A stretch of 64,000 bases of DNA from Lachnospiraceae bacterium (GCA_021199495.1 JAJQHY010000015.1:1-64000), one strand, 5' to 3'; counted from the first letter of the stretch, positions 45,379 to 54,867 are shown. The notes: generated from the letters alone by a model not told the origin. Program-made: numbers and translations.

Positions 45379-46506
45379 TCAGAACACTCCGAATACCGCC
45401 ATGAACGTACCGGCCGCTACAGCCGTGCCAATCACACCGGCCACGTTCGGTCCCATCGCGTGCATCAGCAGGAAGTTGGTCGGATCCACTTCCGCACCCA
45501 CCTTCTGGGAAACACGGGCAGCCATAGGCACCGCGGAAACACCGGCAGAGCCAATTAACGGATTGATCTTGCCATGGGTCAGTTTACACATCAGCTTGCC
45601 AAGCAATACGCCTGCGGCCGTACCAAAAGCGAATGCAACGAGACCTAAAACAACAATCTTAATCGTATTCAGATTTAAGAATGCTTCCGCACTGGTGCAG
45701 GCACCAACAGAAGTACCCAGCAGAATTACGACAATATACATCAATGCGTTCGCTGCCGTGTCGCACAGCTGACGGACAACACCGCACTCCTTGAACAGGT
45801 TGCCCAGCATCAGCATACCAACCAGCGGTGCGGTGGTGGGCAGGATCATGCAGACCACGATGGTAACGATGATCGGGAAGAGGATCTTTTCCAGCTGGCT
45901 GACCGGACGAAGCAGGCCCATCTTGATTTTGCGCTCTTCCTCAGTCGTCAGAGCCTTCATAATCGGAGGCTGAATGATCGGAACCAGGGCCATGTAGGAA
46001 TACGCCGCTACGGCAATCGGTCCTAACAAAGCGGTCTGTCCCAGTTTGGTTGCCAGGAAGATGGAGGTCGGTCCGTCAGCGCCGCCGATGATAGAGATCG
46101 CGGCGGCCGCCTTATCATTAAAGCCCAGAAGGATCGCTCCGAAATAAGCGGCAAAAATACCGAACTGTGCAGCAGCACCCAGCAGAAAGCTCTTCGGGTT
46201 TGAAATCAACGGACTGAAGTCTGTCTGTGCTCCTACACCCATGAATATCAGTGACGGCAAAATCGCCCATTCATCCAGCAGATAGAAATAATGCAGCAGG
46301 CCGCCCTCTTCCATAATGTCCGGATAGATATTGACCAGAAGCATACCGAAGGCAATCGGTACCAGCAAAAGAGGCTCATACCCTTTCGCAATGGCCAGAT
46401 AAAGGAATACACAGGCAACCGCAATCATAATGTAGTTTCCAACCGTCAGGTTGCAAAAAGCAGTCTGCTGAATGAGGTTGCTCAGTGTAGTTACTATATA
46501 GCTCAT
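45379..46506 (-). CDS. oadB: Sodium-translocating decarboxylase, beta subunit
   Basis: A 375-residue membrane protein with about nine or more helices, the subunit that decarboxylates carboxybiotin and exports sodium. The family hallmark [17 protein letters not shown] is present with its conserved aspartate. So are [12 protein letters not shown] and the C-terminal [14 protein letters not shown] with [15 protein letters not shown]. It starts 26 bases after the biotin carrier gene. Confidence 0.96.
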   Translation of the reverse strand: MSYIVTTLSNLIQQTAFCNLTVGNYIMIAVACVFLYLAIAKGYEPLLLVPIAFGMLLVNIYPDIMEEGGLLHYFYLLDEWAILPSLIFMGVGAQTDFSPLISNPKSFLLGAAAQFGIFAAYFGAILLGFNDKAAAAISIIGGADGPTSIFLATKLGQTALLGPIAVAAYSYMALVPIIQPPIMKALTTEEERKIKMGLLRPVSQLEKILFPIIVTIVVCMILPTTAPLVGMLMLGNLFKECGVVRQLCDTAANALMYIVVILLGTSVGACTSAEAFLNLNTIKIVVLGLVAFAFGTAAGVLLGKLMCKLTHGKINPLIGSAGVSAVPMAARVSQKVGAEVDPTNFLLMHAMGPNVAGVIGTAVAAGTFMAVFGVF

Positions 46507-46532
46507 GTTTACACCTCGTAATTCATCAGACT

Positions 46533-46916
46533 TTAGTTCATGGTTGCAAGAACAGCGCCCGCGTCAATGCTGTCACCTACCGCGCAGTCGATGCTCGCGA
46601 CAGTGCCGTCCTTAGGCGCTACGATCGGGATCTCCATCTTCATGGCTTCCACAATGATAACAGGATCGCCGGCTTTCAGTGTCTGTCCAACGCTTGCCTC
46701 AATCTTGAACACCTTACCCGCGGTGCCGGCTTCTACTTTTATGCTGCCTGCGCCGCCTGCCGCTGCCTTGGGTGCCGCAGCAGCCTTCGGTGCCGCCTTG
46801 GGAGCTGCTTTCGGAGCAGCCTTCGGTGCTGCGGGAGCAGATACTGCCGCTGAACCGGTCTCCTCTACTGTTACGTCATACGCTACGCCGTTTACTGTGA
46901 TCGTATAATTTTTCAT
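46533..46916 (-). CDS. Biotin carboxyl carrier protein of the decarboxylase
   Basis: A 127-residue carrier. The N-terminal 20 residues match OadA/transcarboxylase-associated carriers ([16 protein letters not shown]). A flexible APKA-repeat linker follows (about 27-52), then the biotinyl domain with biotin-accepting K93 in VEAMKMEIP. It shuttles the carboxyl group from the carboxyltransferases to the beta subunit. The linker is encoded by a 12-base tandem-like repeat. It lies 24 bases after the gamma-like gene and 26 before oadB. Confidence 0.95.
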   Translation of the reverse strand: MKNYTITVNGVAYDVTVEETGSAAVSAPAAPKAAPKAAPKAAPKAAAAPKAAAGGAGSIKVEAGTAGKVFKIEASVGQTLKAGDPVIIVEAMKMEIPIVAPKDGTVASIDCAVGDSIDAGAVLATMN

Positions 46917-46940
46917 CTGAATTTTCCTCCGAAATTATGA

Positions 46941-47744
46941 TTAATATCTCTTAGCTCTTCTGATTGATCTGACTACAAAGCCGTCTGTTGATGTCTGTCC
47001 CTCGTAAGCAGCCACAGCAGCGGCAATAACGGCGACAAGCTCGGTGTCATCCGTTTCCTCTTCTTCTTCATAAACCTCCACAGGTGCGGCAGGTGCTGCT
47101 GCAGGCCCGGCGGGTTCGGAAGAAGTCTCCGGCTTTCTGGAGAATTTTTCCTGAAGCATGGGGATATACTTAAACAGGCTGATAATCGCCATGATGATGA
47201 CCAGCACCAGGAACACCATGCCTATGCCAAGGACAGTGTTCATTGCTGCCTTTGAAATCTTCTCGCCCATGGTATAATCCACATTCAGCGAGCAGGACAC
47301 AAGCTCCGCGAAATAATCATTGGATACGATAATCTCAAACTGACCGGTTCTCTCAGTCCCCACTACGTCTACATAGATGATGATCTGATCATCATCCACG
47401 GAAGAGGTCACATCCCCTATGGAAACAATCTCTCCCATTTCCTCAATGCTGCCGGCATAGGAGTTTATCGCGCTGACAAACGCTTCACCGTCAACATAAA
47501 GGCCGAATGCAACATATACATCATTCTCCCATTCTTCATACGTATAGCCGTCCGCGTCGATGATGTCCATAATCTCATCCGTGGCGGCACATGCTTCGAT
47601 AAGCGGTATAATGCTGTCTGTGGCTATCGTTTCCGCATTAGCCAGCTTGTTCGCCTGATACTCACTCACGGTATCGGAGGACCCACAGGCGGTAAGAACA
47701 AGCACACAGGCAAGCACACATACCAGACTAACTGTTCTCTTCAT
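46941..47744 (-). CDS. OadG-like lipoprotein subunit
   Basis: A 267-residue protein with a lipoprotein signal (LVLTACGSS, cysteine at about 20) and an extracytoplasmic domain of ~145 residues. A single helix follows (about 169-192, VLGIGMVFLVLVIIMAIISL). The cytoplasmic tail is rich in Ala/Pro/Glu and ends with the OadG-type VIAAAVAAYEG and FVVRSIRRAKRY. Classical gamma subunits are ~80-120 residues and lack the lipoprotein part. It presumably anchors the carboxyltransferase to the membrane pump. It lies 17 bases after the mmdA-type gene. Confidence 0.85.
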   Translation of the reverse strand: MKRTVSLVCVLACVLVLTACGSSDTVSEYQANKLANAETIATDSIIPLIEACAATDEIMDIIDADGYTYEEWENDVYVAFGLYVDGEAFVSAINSYAGSIEEMGEIVSIGDVTSSVDDDQIIIYVDVVGTERTGQFEIIVSNDYFAELVSCSLNVDYTMGEKISKAAMNTVLGIGMVFLVLVIIMAIISLFKYIPMLQEKFSRKPETSSEPAGPAAAPAAPVEVYEEEEETDDTELVAVIAAAVAAYEGQTSTDGFVVRSIRRAKRY

Positions 47745-47761
47745 GTTCCTCTTTACCCTTT

Positions 47762-49189
47762 CTAAACTGTTCCGTGCTTTTTGTCTGGACGGGTTTCCGC
47801 CTTATCATAAAGCATCTCAAAGGCACCGATGACATACTTTCTGGTCTCCTCAGGCTCAACAATATGATCCACATAGCCTCTCTTCGCGGCGCTCTCAGCG
47901 GAACTCTGCAGCGCGTCATACTCCGCAGCTTTCTCATTGATGACATCCGCGCCCTGACCGTCGTACATGATCTTGGCGGCAAGTGTGGGATCCATCATGC
48001 CGATCTTCGCTTCCGGCCATGCCATGACAATATCCACTCCCAGAGCCTTGGAATTCATGGATACATATGCGCTGCCGAACGCTTCGCCGATAATCACATT
48101 TACCTTCGGAACCGTCGCGTTGGCAAAAGCATAAGTCAGTTTCGCAGCCGCAGCCGCAATGCTCTTCTCATTCTCAACCGTTGCTGCATATCCCTTTACG
48201 TTGGTCAGTGTGAGCACAGGAATCTCATACGCGTCACAGAAGGACACAAAAGAAGCCGCTTTGTAAGCGCCCGCAGCAGTCAGAGCCGCGTCAAAGGTCT
48301 TCTCCGCCTTGCCGTCCTCGCCGATTATCTCAGATCTGTTGGCGACAGCACCGACAGTCATGCCATCAAGACGAATAAAAGCAGTCACCATCTCCGGCGC
48401 ATACTTTTCCTTAACCTCAAAAACCTCTCCGTTATCGGAAAGTAAGGAAAGCGCAATGGAAGTATCTCCCACACAGTTTACCAGTTCAGGCAGAACCTTG
48501 TTCAGATCATCGCCTTCCCCCTCAGGTGCCTCAGCGCAGTTATTCGCAGGCAGGAAGGAAATAAGCGTTCTGATCTTCTCCGTCATCTCCGCTTCGGAGC
48601 AGACAACATCGACAATACCGCTCTCCTCAGACTGGAACGCGGCAGAGGCACTGTTTAATTTGTCAACTGTATTTCCTGCCAGCGCATTCGGAGAATTCAC
48701 GAAAAGCTTCGCATTCTTCTCTTCCATAAAGGTAAAATCTGTCAGCGTGGGAATTAACGCAAGTCCGCCGCCGCAGCTGCCGTAAATCGCCGTAATCTGC
48801 GGAATGACGCCGCTTGCCAGCGACTGCTTTAAATAGATCTCACCGAACGCGTTCAAAGCATCTGTCGCCTCCTGAAGACGCAGGCCGGCGGAATCCAACA
48901 GGCCAATTACCGGGCAGCCTGTCTTTAAGGCCATGTCATACAGCTTTGTAATCTTTCTGGCATGCATTTCACCGACGGAGCCGTTCAGCACAGACGCATC
49001 CTGACTGTATACATATACAGGACTGCCGCCGATCGCTCCATAGCCGGTAATGACACCGTCCGCAGGAGCTTCAGTCTGCTTTAAATTGAAATCGGTTGAT
49101 CTCGCTGTGACGAGTGCACCGATCTCAACAAAGCTGTTGTCGTCAAGAAGAGCCTCAATCCGCTCTCTCGCTTTAGAATTTGTACTCAT
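47762..49189 (-). CDS. mmdA: Acyl-CoA-type carboxyltransferase (methylmalonyl-CoA decarboxylase alpha-like)
   Basis: A 475-residue double-crotonase carboxyltransferase of the MmdA/PccB/transcarboxylase-12S class. Blocks are RIEALLDDNSFVEIGALV, YVYSQDASVLNGSVGEMHA, the oxyanion glycines in YGSCGGGLALIPTLTDF, and AAKLTYAFANATVPKVNVI with GEAFGSAY. The likely reaction is transfer of carboxyl from an acyl-CoA such as methylmalonyl- or malonyl-CoA to the biotin carrier; substrate is not proven. It is the first gene of the operon, with an extended -10 promoter. Confidence 0.88.
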   Translation of the reverse strand: MSTNSKARERIEALLDDNSFVEIGALVTARSTDFNLKQTEAPADGVITGYGAIGGSPVYVYSQDASVLNGSVGEMHARKITKLYDMALKTGCPVIGLLDSAGLRLQEATDALNAFGEIYLKQSLASGVIPQITAIYGSCGGGLALIPTLTDFTFMEEKNAKLFVNSPNALAGNTVDKLNSASAAFQSEESGIVDVVCSEAEMTEKIRTLISFLPANNCAEAPEGEGDDLNKVLPELVNCVGDTSIALSLLSDNGEVFEVKEKYAPEMVTAFIRLDGMTVGAVANRSEIIGEDGKAEKTFDAALTAAGAYKAASFVSFCDAYEIPVLTLTNVKGYAATVENEKSIAAAAAKLTYAFANATVPKVNVIIGEAFGSAYVSMNSKALGVDIVMAWPEAKIGMMDPTLAAKIMYDGQGADVINEKAAEYDALQSSAESAAKRGYVDHIVEPEETRKYVIGAFEMLYDKAETRPDKKHGTV

Positions 49190-49243
49190 GCATTATTCCT
49201 CCACGTACATTTATAAAAAATTGATTTGAAACCATTTGATAAG

Positions 49244-49249
49244 ATTATA
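49244..49249 (-). promoter_or_regulatory. Extended -10 promoter of the decarboxylase operon
   Basis: Perfect TATAAT preceded by TGT (extended -10) on the minus strand, about 55 bases before the mmdA ATG. The -35 region (TTTTAT) is poor. The surrounding 128-base gap is AT-rich. Confidence 0.5.
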
Positions 49250-49317
49250 ACATACATTAAGTTTTAATAAAACACAAAAAATCATCAAATTTGGAGAGTA
49301 CGTTCTTTCTCTTTTTG

Positions 49318-50622
49318 TCACATTTGACCGTTACTTCCGCACAGATACAGCCAGAGTACATAAATCACATTGTTCATTTTTCTTTTTTGCATAACTGTAT
49401 TTTCAGCAATGATGTCATATTGACGGGAATAGCCGCCTGAAGCGGAAATATTCACAGTACCAACCACATCCCCCGCGAACACCGGTGCTGTCAGCCGGTC
49501 ACTGACCTTAACCTGCACAGTTGCGTCCTCCCACTCTGCCAAAAGAAGCGTCAGGCTCTCATCTCCCTGCACAGAAACCGGCATTTTATATTTCTCATAA
49601 AAATCAGCCGGTTTCAGATCCGCGTTCTCCACCGGAATGGCAGTAAGAACCGGCTTTTCATATATCAGTTCTGCCGTGTAATATTTCATTCCATATTCCA
49701 TCAGGATTCTTAAATCGACCCATTTCCTGGTCTGATTGCCGTATGCGCCGCAGTTCAAAAGCGCCACGACAAAGGTCCTGCCCTCGCTCTCAAGCGCACC
49801 GACGTAACAGTAACCGGCTCTGCCTGTGTATCCCGTTTTTCCGCTTAAAGCACCGCTCATCATGGTCAGGAATGCATTATGATTGGTACAGCTGTAGTAA
49901 TGCTGAGCGTCCAGATCCGTAAATCCATAGAAAGATGTCTGCGTAATCTCTAAAAAAGAAGCCTTCTTGGGTGACTCCAGAATGCAGTAGCTCATCACCC
50001 GTGCCAGCTCCGCTGCAGTCGTGGAATGGAAAATCTCCTGCAGATTTCCCTCTTCATCTTCATATTCTTCTGATGCGTCCAGGCCGTTCGGCGTCAGATA
50101 ATGTGTCTGTGTGCAGCCAAGGGAAAGTGCTTTTTCATTCATCAGTTTCAGGAAAGCCCCCACCGCTTCAACGGACTCCTCCCTTGAATGATTCACAACA
50201 GTCTGCGTGTCCCAGCCCAGCGCAAGCGACCCAATATGCTCCGCGATCGCTGCAGCAGTATCATTATGGGATTCCAGCATCAGGGAATACAAAAGATCAT
50301 TCAGACTTGCCTGCTCTCCCTTCGCCATGCCAAGCTTCACCTTCGGCTGAGAAGCCGCGTAGGAGGAAAACGTGACAATATCCTCCGGATCACCATATTC
50401 CAAAGCTATTATGCAGGTCATAATCTTGGTGGTGCTGGCCATGGCAAGCACAGTATCTTCATTTTTGCCGTATAAAATGCGGCCCGTGGAAGCATCCATC
50501 AGAACCGCAGCCTGACTGAAAAGATCGTTTTCCCTGATCGTCTGCGGCTCTGACGCAAAAACCATATTGTGCTGAGAGCTCAGCGCAAAAATCAGGAAAG
50601 TCAGAAACACAGCCGACCTCAT
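49318..50622 (-). CDS. D-alanyl-D-alanine carboxypeptidase (PBP5-like) 1
   Basis: A 434-residue secreted low-molecular-weight penicillin-binding protein that trims the terminal D-alanine of peptidoglycan. A signal peptide covers about residues 1-24. Active-site motifs are S63-x-x-K66 (MASTTKIM), S118-x-N120 (SHND) and KTG at 262-264. A PBP5_C-like domain follows and the C terminus has a short hydrophobic stretch NVIYVLWLYL. ATG 50622 is chosen because it gives a proper signal sequence; the frame stays open upstream to a TTG at 50742 without a ribosome binding site. Confidence 0.9.
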   Translation of the reverse strand: MRSAVFLTFLIFALSSQHNMVFASEPQTIRENDLFSQAAVLMDASTGRILYGKNEDTVLAMASTTKIMTCIIALEYGDPEDIVTFSSYAASQPKVKLGMAKGEQASLNDLLYSLMLESHNDTAAAIAEHIGSLALGWDTQTVVNHSREESVEAVGAFLKLMNEKALSLGCTQTHYLTPNGLDASEEYEDEEGNLQEIFHSTTAAELARVMSYCILESPKKASFLEITQTSFYGFTDLDAQHYYSCTNHNAFLTMMSGALSGKTGYTGRAGYCYVGALESEGRTFVVALLNCGAYGNQTRKWVDLRILMEYGMKYYTAELIYEKPVLTAIPVENADLKPADFYEKYKMPVSVQGDESLTLLLAEWEDATVQVKVSDRLTAPVFAGDVVGTVNISASGGYSRQYDIIAENTVMQKRKMNNVIYVLWLYLCGSNGQM

Positions 50623-50809
50623 TTTATTCAGGAAATATCCGTAAAAAATACGCCGTCTTATCCATCCGGTATGCGCAGCGCAGATATGCAGCGCACCAGT
50701 GAATTTACAAATCAAAAATGGAAAACAATCTATACGTGCCAATTGTTATGCCGGTTCACTCTCAGAAATCTGCTCTATGATATGACGCATGTAAAAAAGA
50801 TATTCCCAA

Positions 50810-51379
50810 TTATATATCCAGCTTCAGCGGTACCTCCTCCTCCGCCTCCTGCTTGAATTCCTCTATCTGCAGTGCGGAAGCCTCAGGCATGTCCTCCAGG
50901 GACGAAAGACCGAAGGAGCGAAGAAACTGTTCTGTTGTACCAAAAAGAATGGGTCTGCCCGGCGCGTCCAGGCGTCCCAGCTCCTGAATCAGATCATATT
51001 CCAGCAGCTTGTTGATCGCATGATCGCAGCTGACGCCGCGAATTTTCTCAATTTCCATTCGTGTCACCGGCTGTTTATATGCCACAATGGACATCGTCTC
51101 CAGCACGGTTTCTGAAAGGGTAACTTTTCTGGGTGTGCGGGCAATCCGGATAATGGTATCATAATATTCCGGCCTCGTCCCCATCTGCACCGCGTCTTCC
51201 AGAAATACCAGCTGCAATCCGCTGCTGCGTTCCTGATAATCGCTCTGCAGCTCCTTTAAAAGGCTTGTCACTTCCTTTTTATCCAGCTCCACAGCCTCCG
51301 CCAGCCGCGCTATTTCCACGCTGTCACCAATTGTAAATAAAATGGCCTCTATCGCTGCCTTTGCTTCTGTTCGATTCAT
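50810..51379 (-). CDS. scpB: Segregation and condensation protein B
   Basis: A 189-residue winged-helix partner of ScpA in the SMC condensin complex, which compacts and separates chromosomes. Family blocks are AAIEAILFTIGD, LSETVLETMSIVAYKQPVTR and RGVSCDHAINKLLEYDLI, then GRPILFGTTEQFL. It follows scpA by 31 bases; the acidic tail is common in this family. Confidence 0.96.
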   Translation of the reverse strand: MNRTEAKAAIEAILFTIGDSVEIARLAEAVELDKKEVTSLLKELQSDYQERSSGLQLVFLEDAVQMGTRPEYYDTIIRIARTPRKVTLSETVLETMSIVAYKQPVTRMEIEKIRGVSCDHAINKLLEYDLIQELGRLDAPGRPILFGTTEQFLRSFGLSSLEDMPEASALQIEEFKQEAEEEVPLKLDI

Positions 51380-51410
51380 AATCCGTCTCTCCGTCGATAT
51401 TCTGTCTTTC

Positions 51411-52223
51411 TCAAAGCGCCGCGGTGATCTCAGACTGAATTTCCTGTGCGCGCGTATTCAGAATCTGCTCATCGTCAAAGGTCTCCTGAGAAGTAATCTG
51501 AATATCCGAAAAAAGGGCATCCTGCTCCACCGACACCTTACCCGTGCGCATCAGCTCCAGCACTACCAGAAAGGTAACGATTACTTCCTCCCGCGAATCC
51601 GCCCTCTCCAGGAGCTCACGAAAGTGAAAATGTCTGTGGGTCAGTATATAATGGCCAATATAGCCGGCCTTTTTTTCCGCGTCCACATTTTCCTTTCGGA
51701 TATCGCCATAACGGCTTCTGACCGGATCAATCTTATCCTCCTGGCGCTTTAAAAGCTGTTCATAAAGCGAATGCAGCTTCGGAAGCATCATCTCCCCAAG
51801 CAGCTCTTCATAATTCACCGGCGGTTTATAGGCCTTCACTTCATCCGGAAGACGCTCGCCCCGATAAACCGATCGCCCGGCGCTGAAAAGCCTGTCCTTC
51901 AGTTCCTGCGACATCGCCTTATACAGCTTGTATTCCAGCAAACGCTCCACTAACTCCGCCCGCGGATCCTCTTCCTCGCCTTCCTCGTCGACCTCTTTCG
52001 GCAGAAGCATCCTGCATTTGATATCCAGAAGCGTGGCGGCCATCACCAGGAACTCACTGACCACATTCATATCCTCATGATCCATCGCACGAATATAGTC
52101 AAGATACTGCTCTGTGATCTCCACAATGGGGATATCGTATATATCAATTTTATTTTTTTCAATCAGATGAAGCAGAAGATCCAACGGACCTTCAAACTTC
52201 TCCAGCTTTACAGGTATGGACAT
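51411..52223 (-). CDS. scpA: Segregation and condensation protein A
   Basis: The 270-residue kleisin subunit that bridges SMC heads. The N terminus KLEKFEGPLDLLLHLIEKNK is diagnostic, followed by EFLVMAATLLDIKCRMLLP and a C-terminal winged-helix. GGGAGAG 7 bases upstream fits ATG 52223. The start overlaps the end of the phosphoesterase gene by 32 bases, indicating translational coupling. Confidence 0.97.
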   Translation of the reverse strand: MSIPVKLEKFEGPLDLLLHLIEKNKIDIYDIPIVEITEQYLDYIRAMDHEDMNVVSEFLVMAATLLDIKCRMLLPKEVDEEGEEEDPRAELVERLLEYKLYKAMSQELKDRLFSAGRSVYRGERLPDEVKAYKPPVNYEELLGEMMLPKLHSLYEQLLKRQEDKIDPVRSRYGDIRKENVDAEKKAGYIGHYILTHRHFHFRELLERADSREEVIVTFLVVLELMRTGKVSVEQDALFSDIQITSQETFDDEQILNTRAQEIQSEITAAL

Positions 52224-53085
52224 TTTGTATCTCTCCCGGTTCCATATCGATTACAACACATTCTCCCGGATTAAACATCCGCAGCGGAATGGTGTGACTG
52301 CCCAGGCCTCTGCTGATGACCATGGCAGTACCTTGAAACGTAAAAAGACCGCCGTCATATTTCGGAAAAAGCCGAAAGGACGTGGAAATAACGCCCCCAA
52401 GGACGGGAAGTCTGACGATCCCGCCGTGCACATGACCGCTGACTGTCAGATCTGCTCCCCATCCGGCATATTGTGAAAAATAATCCGGATTATGCGCAAT
52501 CAGCAGATGGAAATAACCTCCTTCAGCCGTCCCAAGCTTATTCAGCAGGCAGTCCGGCGGCAGTCCCTTTTTACCTGTCTGATGATAATAGCATTCCTCC
52601 AGCTCAAGTCCATGAAGAACGATATGAAATTGCGGCAAAATCACACTGTCATCCTCCAGAAAAACCACGCCGGCACTCAGAAGCCTGCGCCGGTATTCCT
52701 CATACCTGAAACCATATTCTGCGCTTCGCTCAGCGATTCTGCTTTCATGATTGCCCATTCCGTAATAAACAGGGAACTCAGCCGCAAGGGCCTCAAGCAA
52801 AGCCGCAGAAGCACCAAAATCCGCTCTCCTGGAAGCCGTCACCATATCGCCGGCAATGAGTATCAGATCCGGCTTTTGCTCTTTTACCGCTGCATACAGC
52901 TGCGCATTGTCTGTTCCATAAACAGTATCATGCAGATCAGCCAGTACAACGACGCGCAGTGCCTTTTTCAGCTTCGGGTTTACAAGCTGATATCTGACTA
53001 TATGAAAATGATGTGTATCATACCGGATAATTCCGCAGCAGACAATAGCTGCCAGCAGTAAAATCCATATCATTACTGACTGCAT
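52192..53085 (-). CDS. YkuE-like membrane-anchored metallophosphoesterase
   Basis: A 297-residue calcineurin-like phosphoesterase behind one N-terminal helix (about 4-22). Metal motifs are VLADLHD, IAGDM, GMGNHE, LIAHNPDYF and SGHVHGGIVRLP. The C-terminal YDGGLFTFQGTAMVISRGLG is typical of the YkuE/YaeI group, some of which act at the membrane or outside it. The substrate here is unknown. It heads a phosphoesterase-scpA-scpB transcript and has a candidate promoter at 53161-53190. Confidence 0.9.
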   Translation of the reverse strand: MQSVMIWILLLAAIVCCGIIRYDTHHFHIVRYQLVNPKLKKALRVVVLADLHDTVYGTDNAQLYAAVKEQKPDLILIAGDMVTASRRADFGASAALLEALAAEFPVYYGMGNHESRIAERSAEYGFRYEEYRRRLLSAGVVFLEDDSVILPQFHIVLHGLELEECYYHQTGKKGLPPDCLLNKLGTAEGGYFHLLIAHNPDYFSQYAGWGADLTVSGHVHGGIVRLPVLGGVISTSFRLFPKYDGGLFTFQGTAMVISRGLGSHTIPLRMFNPGECVVIDMEPGEIQNVHTCKAGEV

Positions 53086-53160
53086 AAACTCCGTTCCCAG
53101 ACTGTCGTCTGATCTTAAATTCTCTGAAAAACAGACATTACTTATTCCGCAATCCAGATT

Positions 53161-53190
53161 ATTCTACCATATTCATACAGGAAGACGCAA
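53161..53190 (-). promoter_or_regulatory. Candidate promoter of the phosphoesterase-scpAB operon
   Basis: TTGCGT (53185-53190), 18-base spacer, TAGAAT (53161-53166) on the minus strand, about 75 bases before ATG 53085. Confidence 0.45.
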
Positions 53191-53242
53191 GCCGCAGTTG
53201 CACAAAACAGCTGTCTTCCCGTACTCTGTTTTTGTTGTCATG

Positions 53243-54433
53243 CTATTGTCTGCCTGCTGCATTCGCAAATGAAAGCAGAAAGCCGCTGAACGCATACTGA
53301 TAATAATCCCGCAACGACGCCGTAGCTATACTCTCCGTATATACAATTTCCACACGTCCGATCTCCTGTCCGTTTAAAGAATAAACCGCGTATCCTGCCG
53401 TCTGTCCCTCTTCTACAGGAGCCTGCGCATTTTGAGGCAGCTCAAAGCTTTTCACAATCTGCGTCAGATCCCTGTTCTCTGTATCCAGATAACGGAATTC
53501 TCCGCTGTAAGCAATATCAGCCTCTTTTTGGATTGCGCCTGTCAGTGCAAGACTGTCTAACGCCTCTTGATTTTCATCCACATAAAGTGAACTGACGGAA
53601 AAGCCGTAATTCAAAAGTGCAGCCGCTTCCGTGAAACGATCCGCGCTGTTCTCACAACCCATTACCACCGCGATCATTTCCATATCATCTTTACTGGCGG
53701 TGGCAGAAACACAGAATTTTGCTTTAGAAGTAGAACCAGTCTTCAGACCTGTGGTATAGGGATAGCTTTTTAACAGCTTATTGGTGCTGCTCAAAGTAAA
53801 TACAGATTCTCCCCGATTCGTCACATGGGTGATATCCTCCATCCAGATTCCGGTATATTCAAACACTTCCGGATACAGAGTGATCAGCTCTCTGGACATA
53901 ATCGCCACGTCCTTCGCACTGGTATAATGCATATCGGAATCCGACAGGCCGCAACAGTCTTCAAAATGCGTATCGACCATTCCCAGACTGACCGCTTTCT
54001 GATTCATCTGATCGACAAAAGCGCCCTCCGACCCGGCAATAAACTCTCCGAGCGCTACACAGGCGTCATTCGCACTGGCGACCGTGACACATTTAATCAG
54101 TGTTTCCACAGTCTGAACCTCGCCGGATTCCAAATAAACCTGACTGCCGCCCATACCTGCCGCGTAATCACTGGTAATCACAGAATCCGAGAGACTGATT
54201 TTCCCTTCAGAGAGAGCCTCAAACGTCAAAAGGAGCGTCATAATCTTGGTGATCGAGGCAGGGGAACGCCGTTCTGTCGCGTTTTTTTCATAAATCACCT
54301 GTCCGGTGGAAGCCTCCATCACGATTGCGGACGGAGAAGTGATTTCTGTCGCTGCGCTGACCGAAAAGCTGTTGGAAATCACACAGGCAGATACTGTCAA
54401 TAAAACCAGAAACCGGGAAAATAATTTTTTCAT
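53243..54433 (-). CDS. D-alanyl-D-alanine carboxypeptidase (PBP5/DacF-like) 2
   Basis: A 396-residue secreted carboxypeptidase with signal peptide (cleavage near SVSAA, 24-28). Active-site motifs are S60-x-x-K63 (SPASITKIM), S120-x-N122 (SAND) and KTG at 231-233 (LKTGSTSKA). A PBP5_C beta domain and an amphipathic C terminus (YQYAFSGFLLSF) fit membrane association. It trims peptidoglycan pentapeptides. It is the second such enzyme within 5 kb and belongs to a different subgroup from the one at 49318-50622. Confidence 0.94.
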   Translation of the reverse strand: MKKLFSRFLVLLTVSACVISNSFSVSAATEITSPSAIVMEASTGQVIYEKNATERRSPASITKIMTLLLTFEALSEGKISLSDSVITSDYAAGMGGSQVYLESGEVQTVETLIKCVTVASANDACVALGEFIAGSEGAFVDQMNQKAVSLGMVDTHFEDCCGLSDSDMHYTSAKDVAIMSRELITLYPEVFEYTGIWMEDITHVTNRGESVFTLSSTNKLLKSYPYTTGLKTGSTSKAKFCVSATASKDDMEMIAVVMGCENSADRFTEAAALLNYGFSVSSLYVDENQEALDSLALTGAIQKEADIAYSGEFRYLDTENRDLTQIVKSFELPQNAQAPVEEGQTAGYAVYSLNGQEIGRVEIVYTESIATASLRDYYQYAFSGFLLSFANAAGRQ

Positions 54434-54535
54434 AAATTGTGCAGTCTTTGCTTTCTTCCTTTATTTTATGCAGACCACAGATCACTTATGAGCGCAGCGT
54501 TTTCTTTTGAAGCATTCCGTTCGTATTTCCCGGCA

Positions 54536-54570
54536 CAAAAATACCCGCAGAATAAATTCTGCGGGGTATC
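54536..54570 (-). terminator. Terminator of rpsU
   Basis: ACCCCGCAGAA and TTCTGCGGGT form a strong stem with a 4-base loop, followed on the minus strand by ATTTTTGTG, 9 bases past the rpsU stop. Confidence 0.9.
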
Positions 54571-54578
54571 CGGCTTGC

Positions 54579-54755
54579 TCAATTATATTTGCGCTTTCTG
54601 GCAGCTTCAGACTTCTTCTTACGCTTTACAGACGGCTTCTCATAGTGCTCACGCTTGCGGATTTCCTGCTGAATTCCAGCCTTCGCGCAGCTTCTCTTGA
54701 AGCGACGCAGAGCACTGTCCAAAGATTCGTTTTCTTTGACGATTATGCTAGACAT
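54579..54755 (-). CDS. rpsU: Ribosomal protein bS21
   Basis: A 58-residue small-subunit protein, too short for many gene finders. The translation starts [20 protein letters not shown], continues [20 protein letters not shown] and ends in a lysine/arginine-rich tail ([15 protein letters not shown]). bS21 helps 30S subunits during initiation. GGGAGG 10 bases before ATG 54755 is a strong site. It is monocistronic with its own promoter and terminator. Confidence 0.98.
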   Translation of the reverse strand: MSSIIVKENESLDSALRRFKRSCAKAGIQQEIRKREHYEKPSVKRKKKSEAARKRKYN

Positions 54756-54839
54756 CTACACCTGACCTCCCTTCAGTCCCTTCAAGCAATTATGACTGAT
54801 ACGGGTTATTTATGTTCACGTTTCCGTGACCACAAAACG

Positions 54840-54867
54840 ATTATAGCACAAAATGACATTACGTCAA
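54840..54867 (-). promoter_or_regulatory. Promoter of rpsU
   Basis: TTGACG (54862-54867), 16-base spacer ending TGC, perfect TATAAT (54840-54845), i.e. an extended -10 promoter. The leader to rpsU is about 80 bases and contains GGTCACGGAAACGTGAAC, a small inverted repeat. Confidence 0.75.

Noticed and set aside
46755..46850. Repeated 12-base units considered as CRISPR-like repeats
   Set aside because: No spacers and the repeat is in frame within a conserved coding sequence; no cas genes in the window.
46540..46908. Alanine-rich plus-strand frame opposite the biotin carrier
   Set aside because: Mirror of the APKA repeat and GC-biased third positions; the minus-strand carrier is certain.
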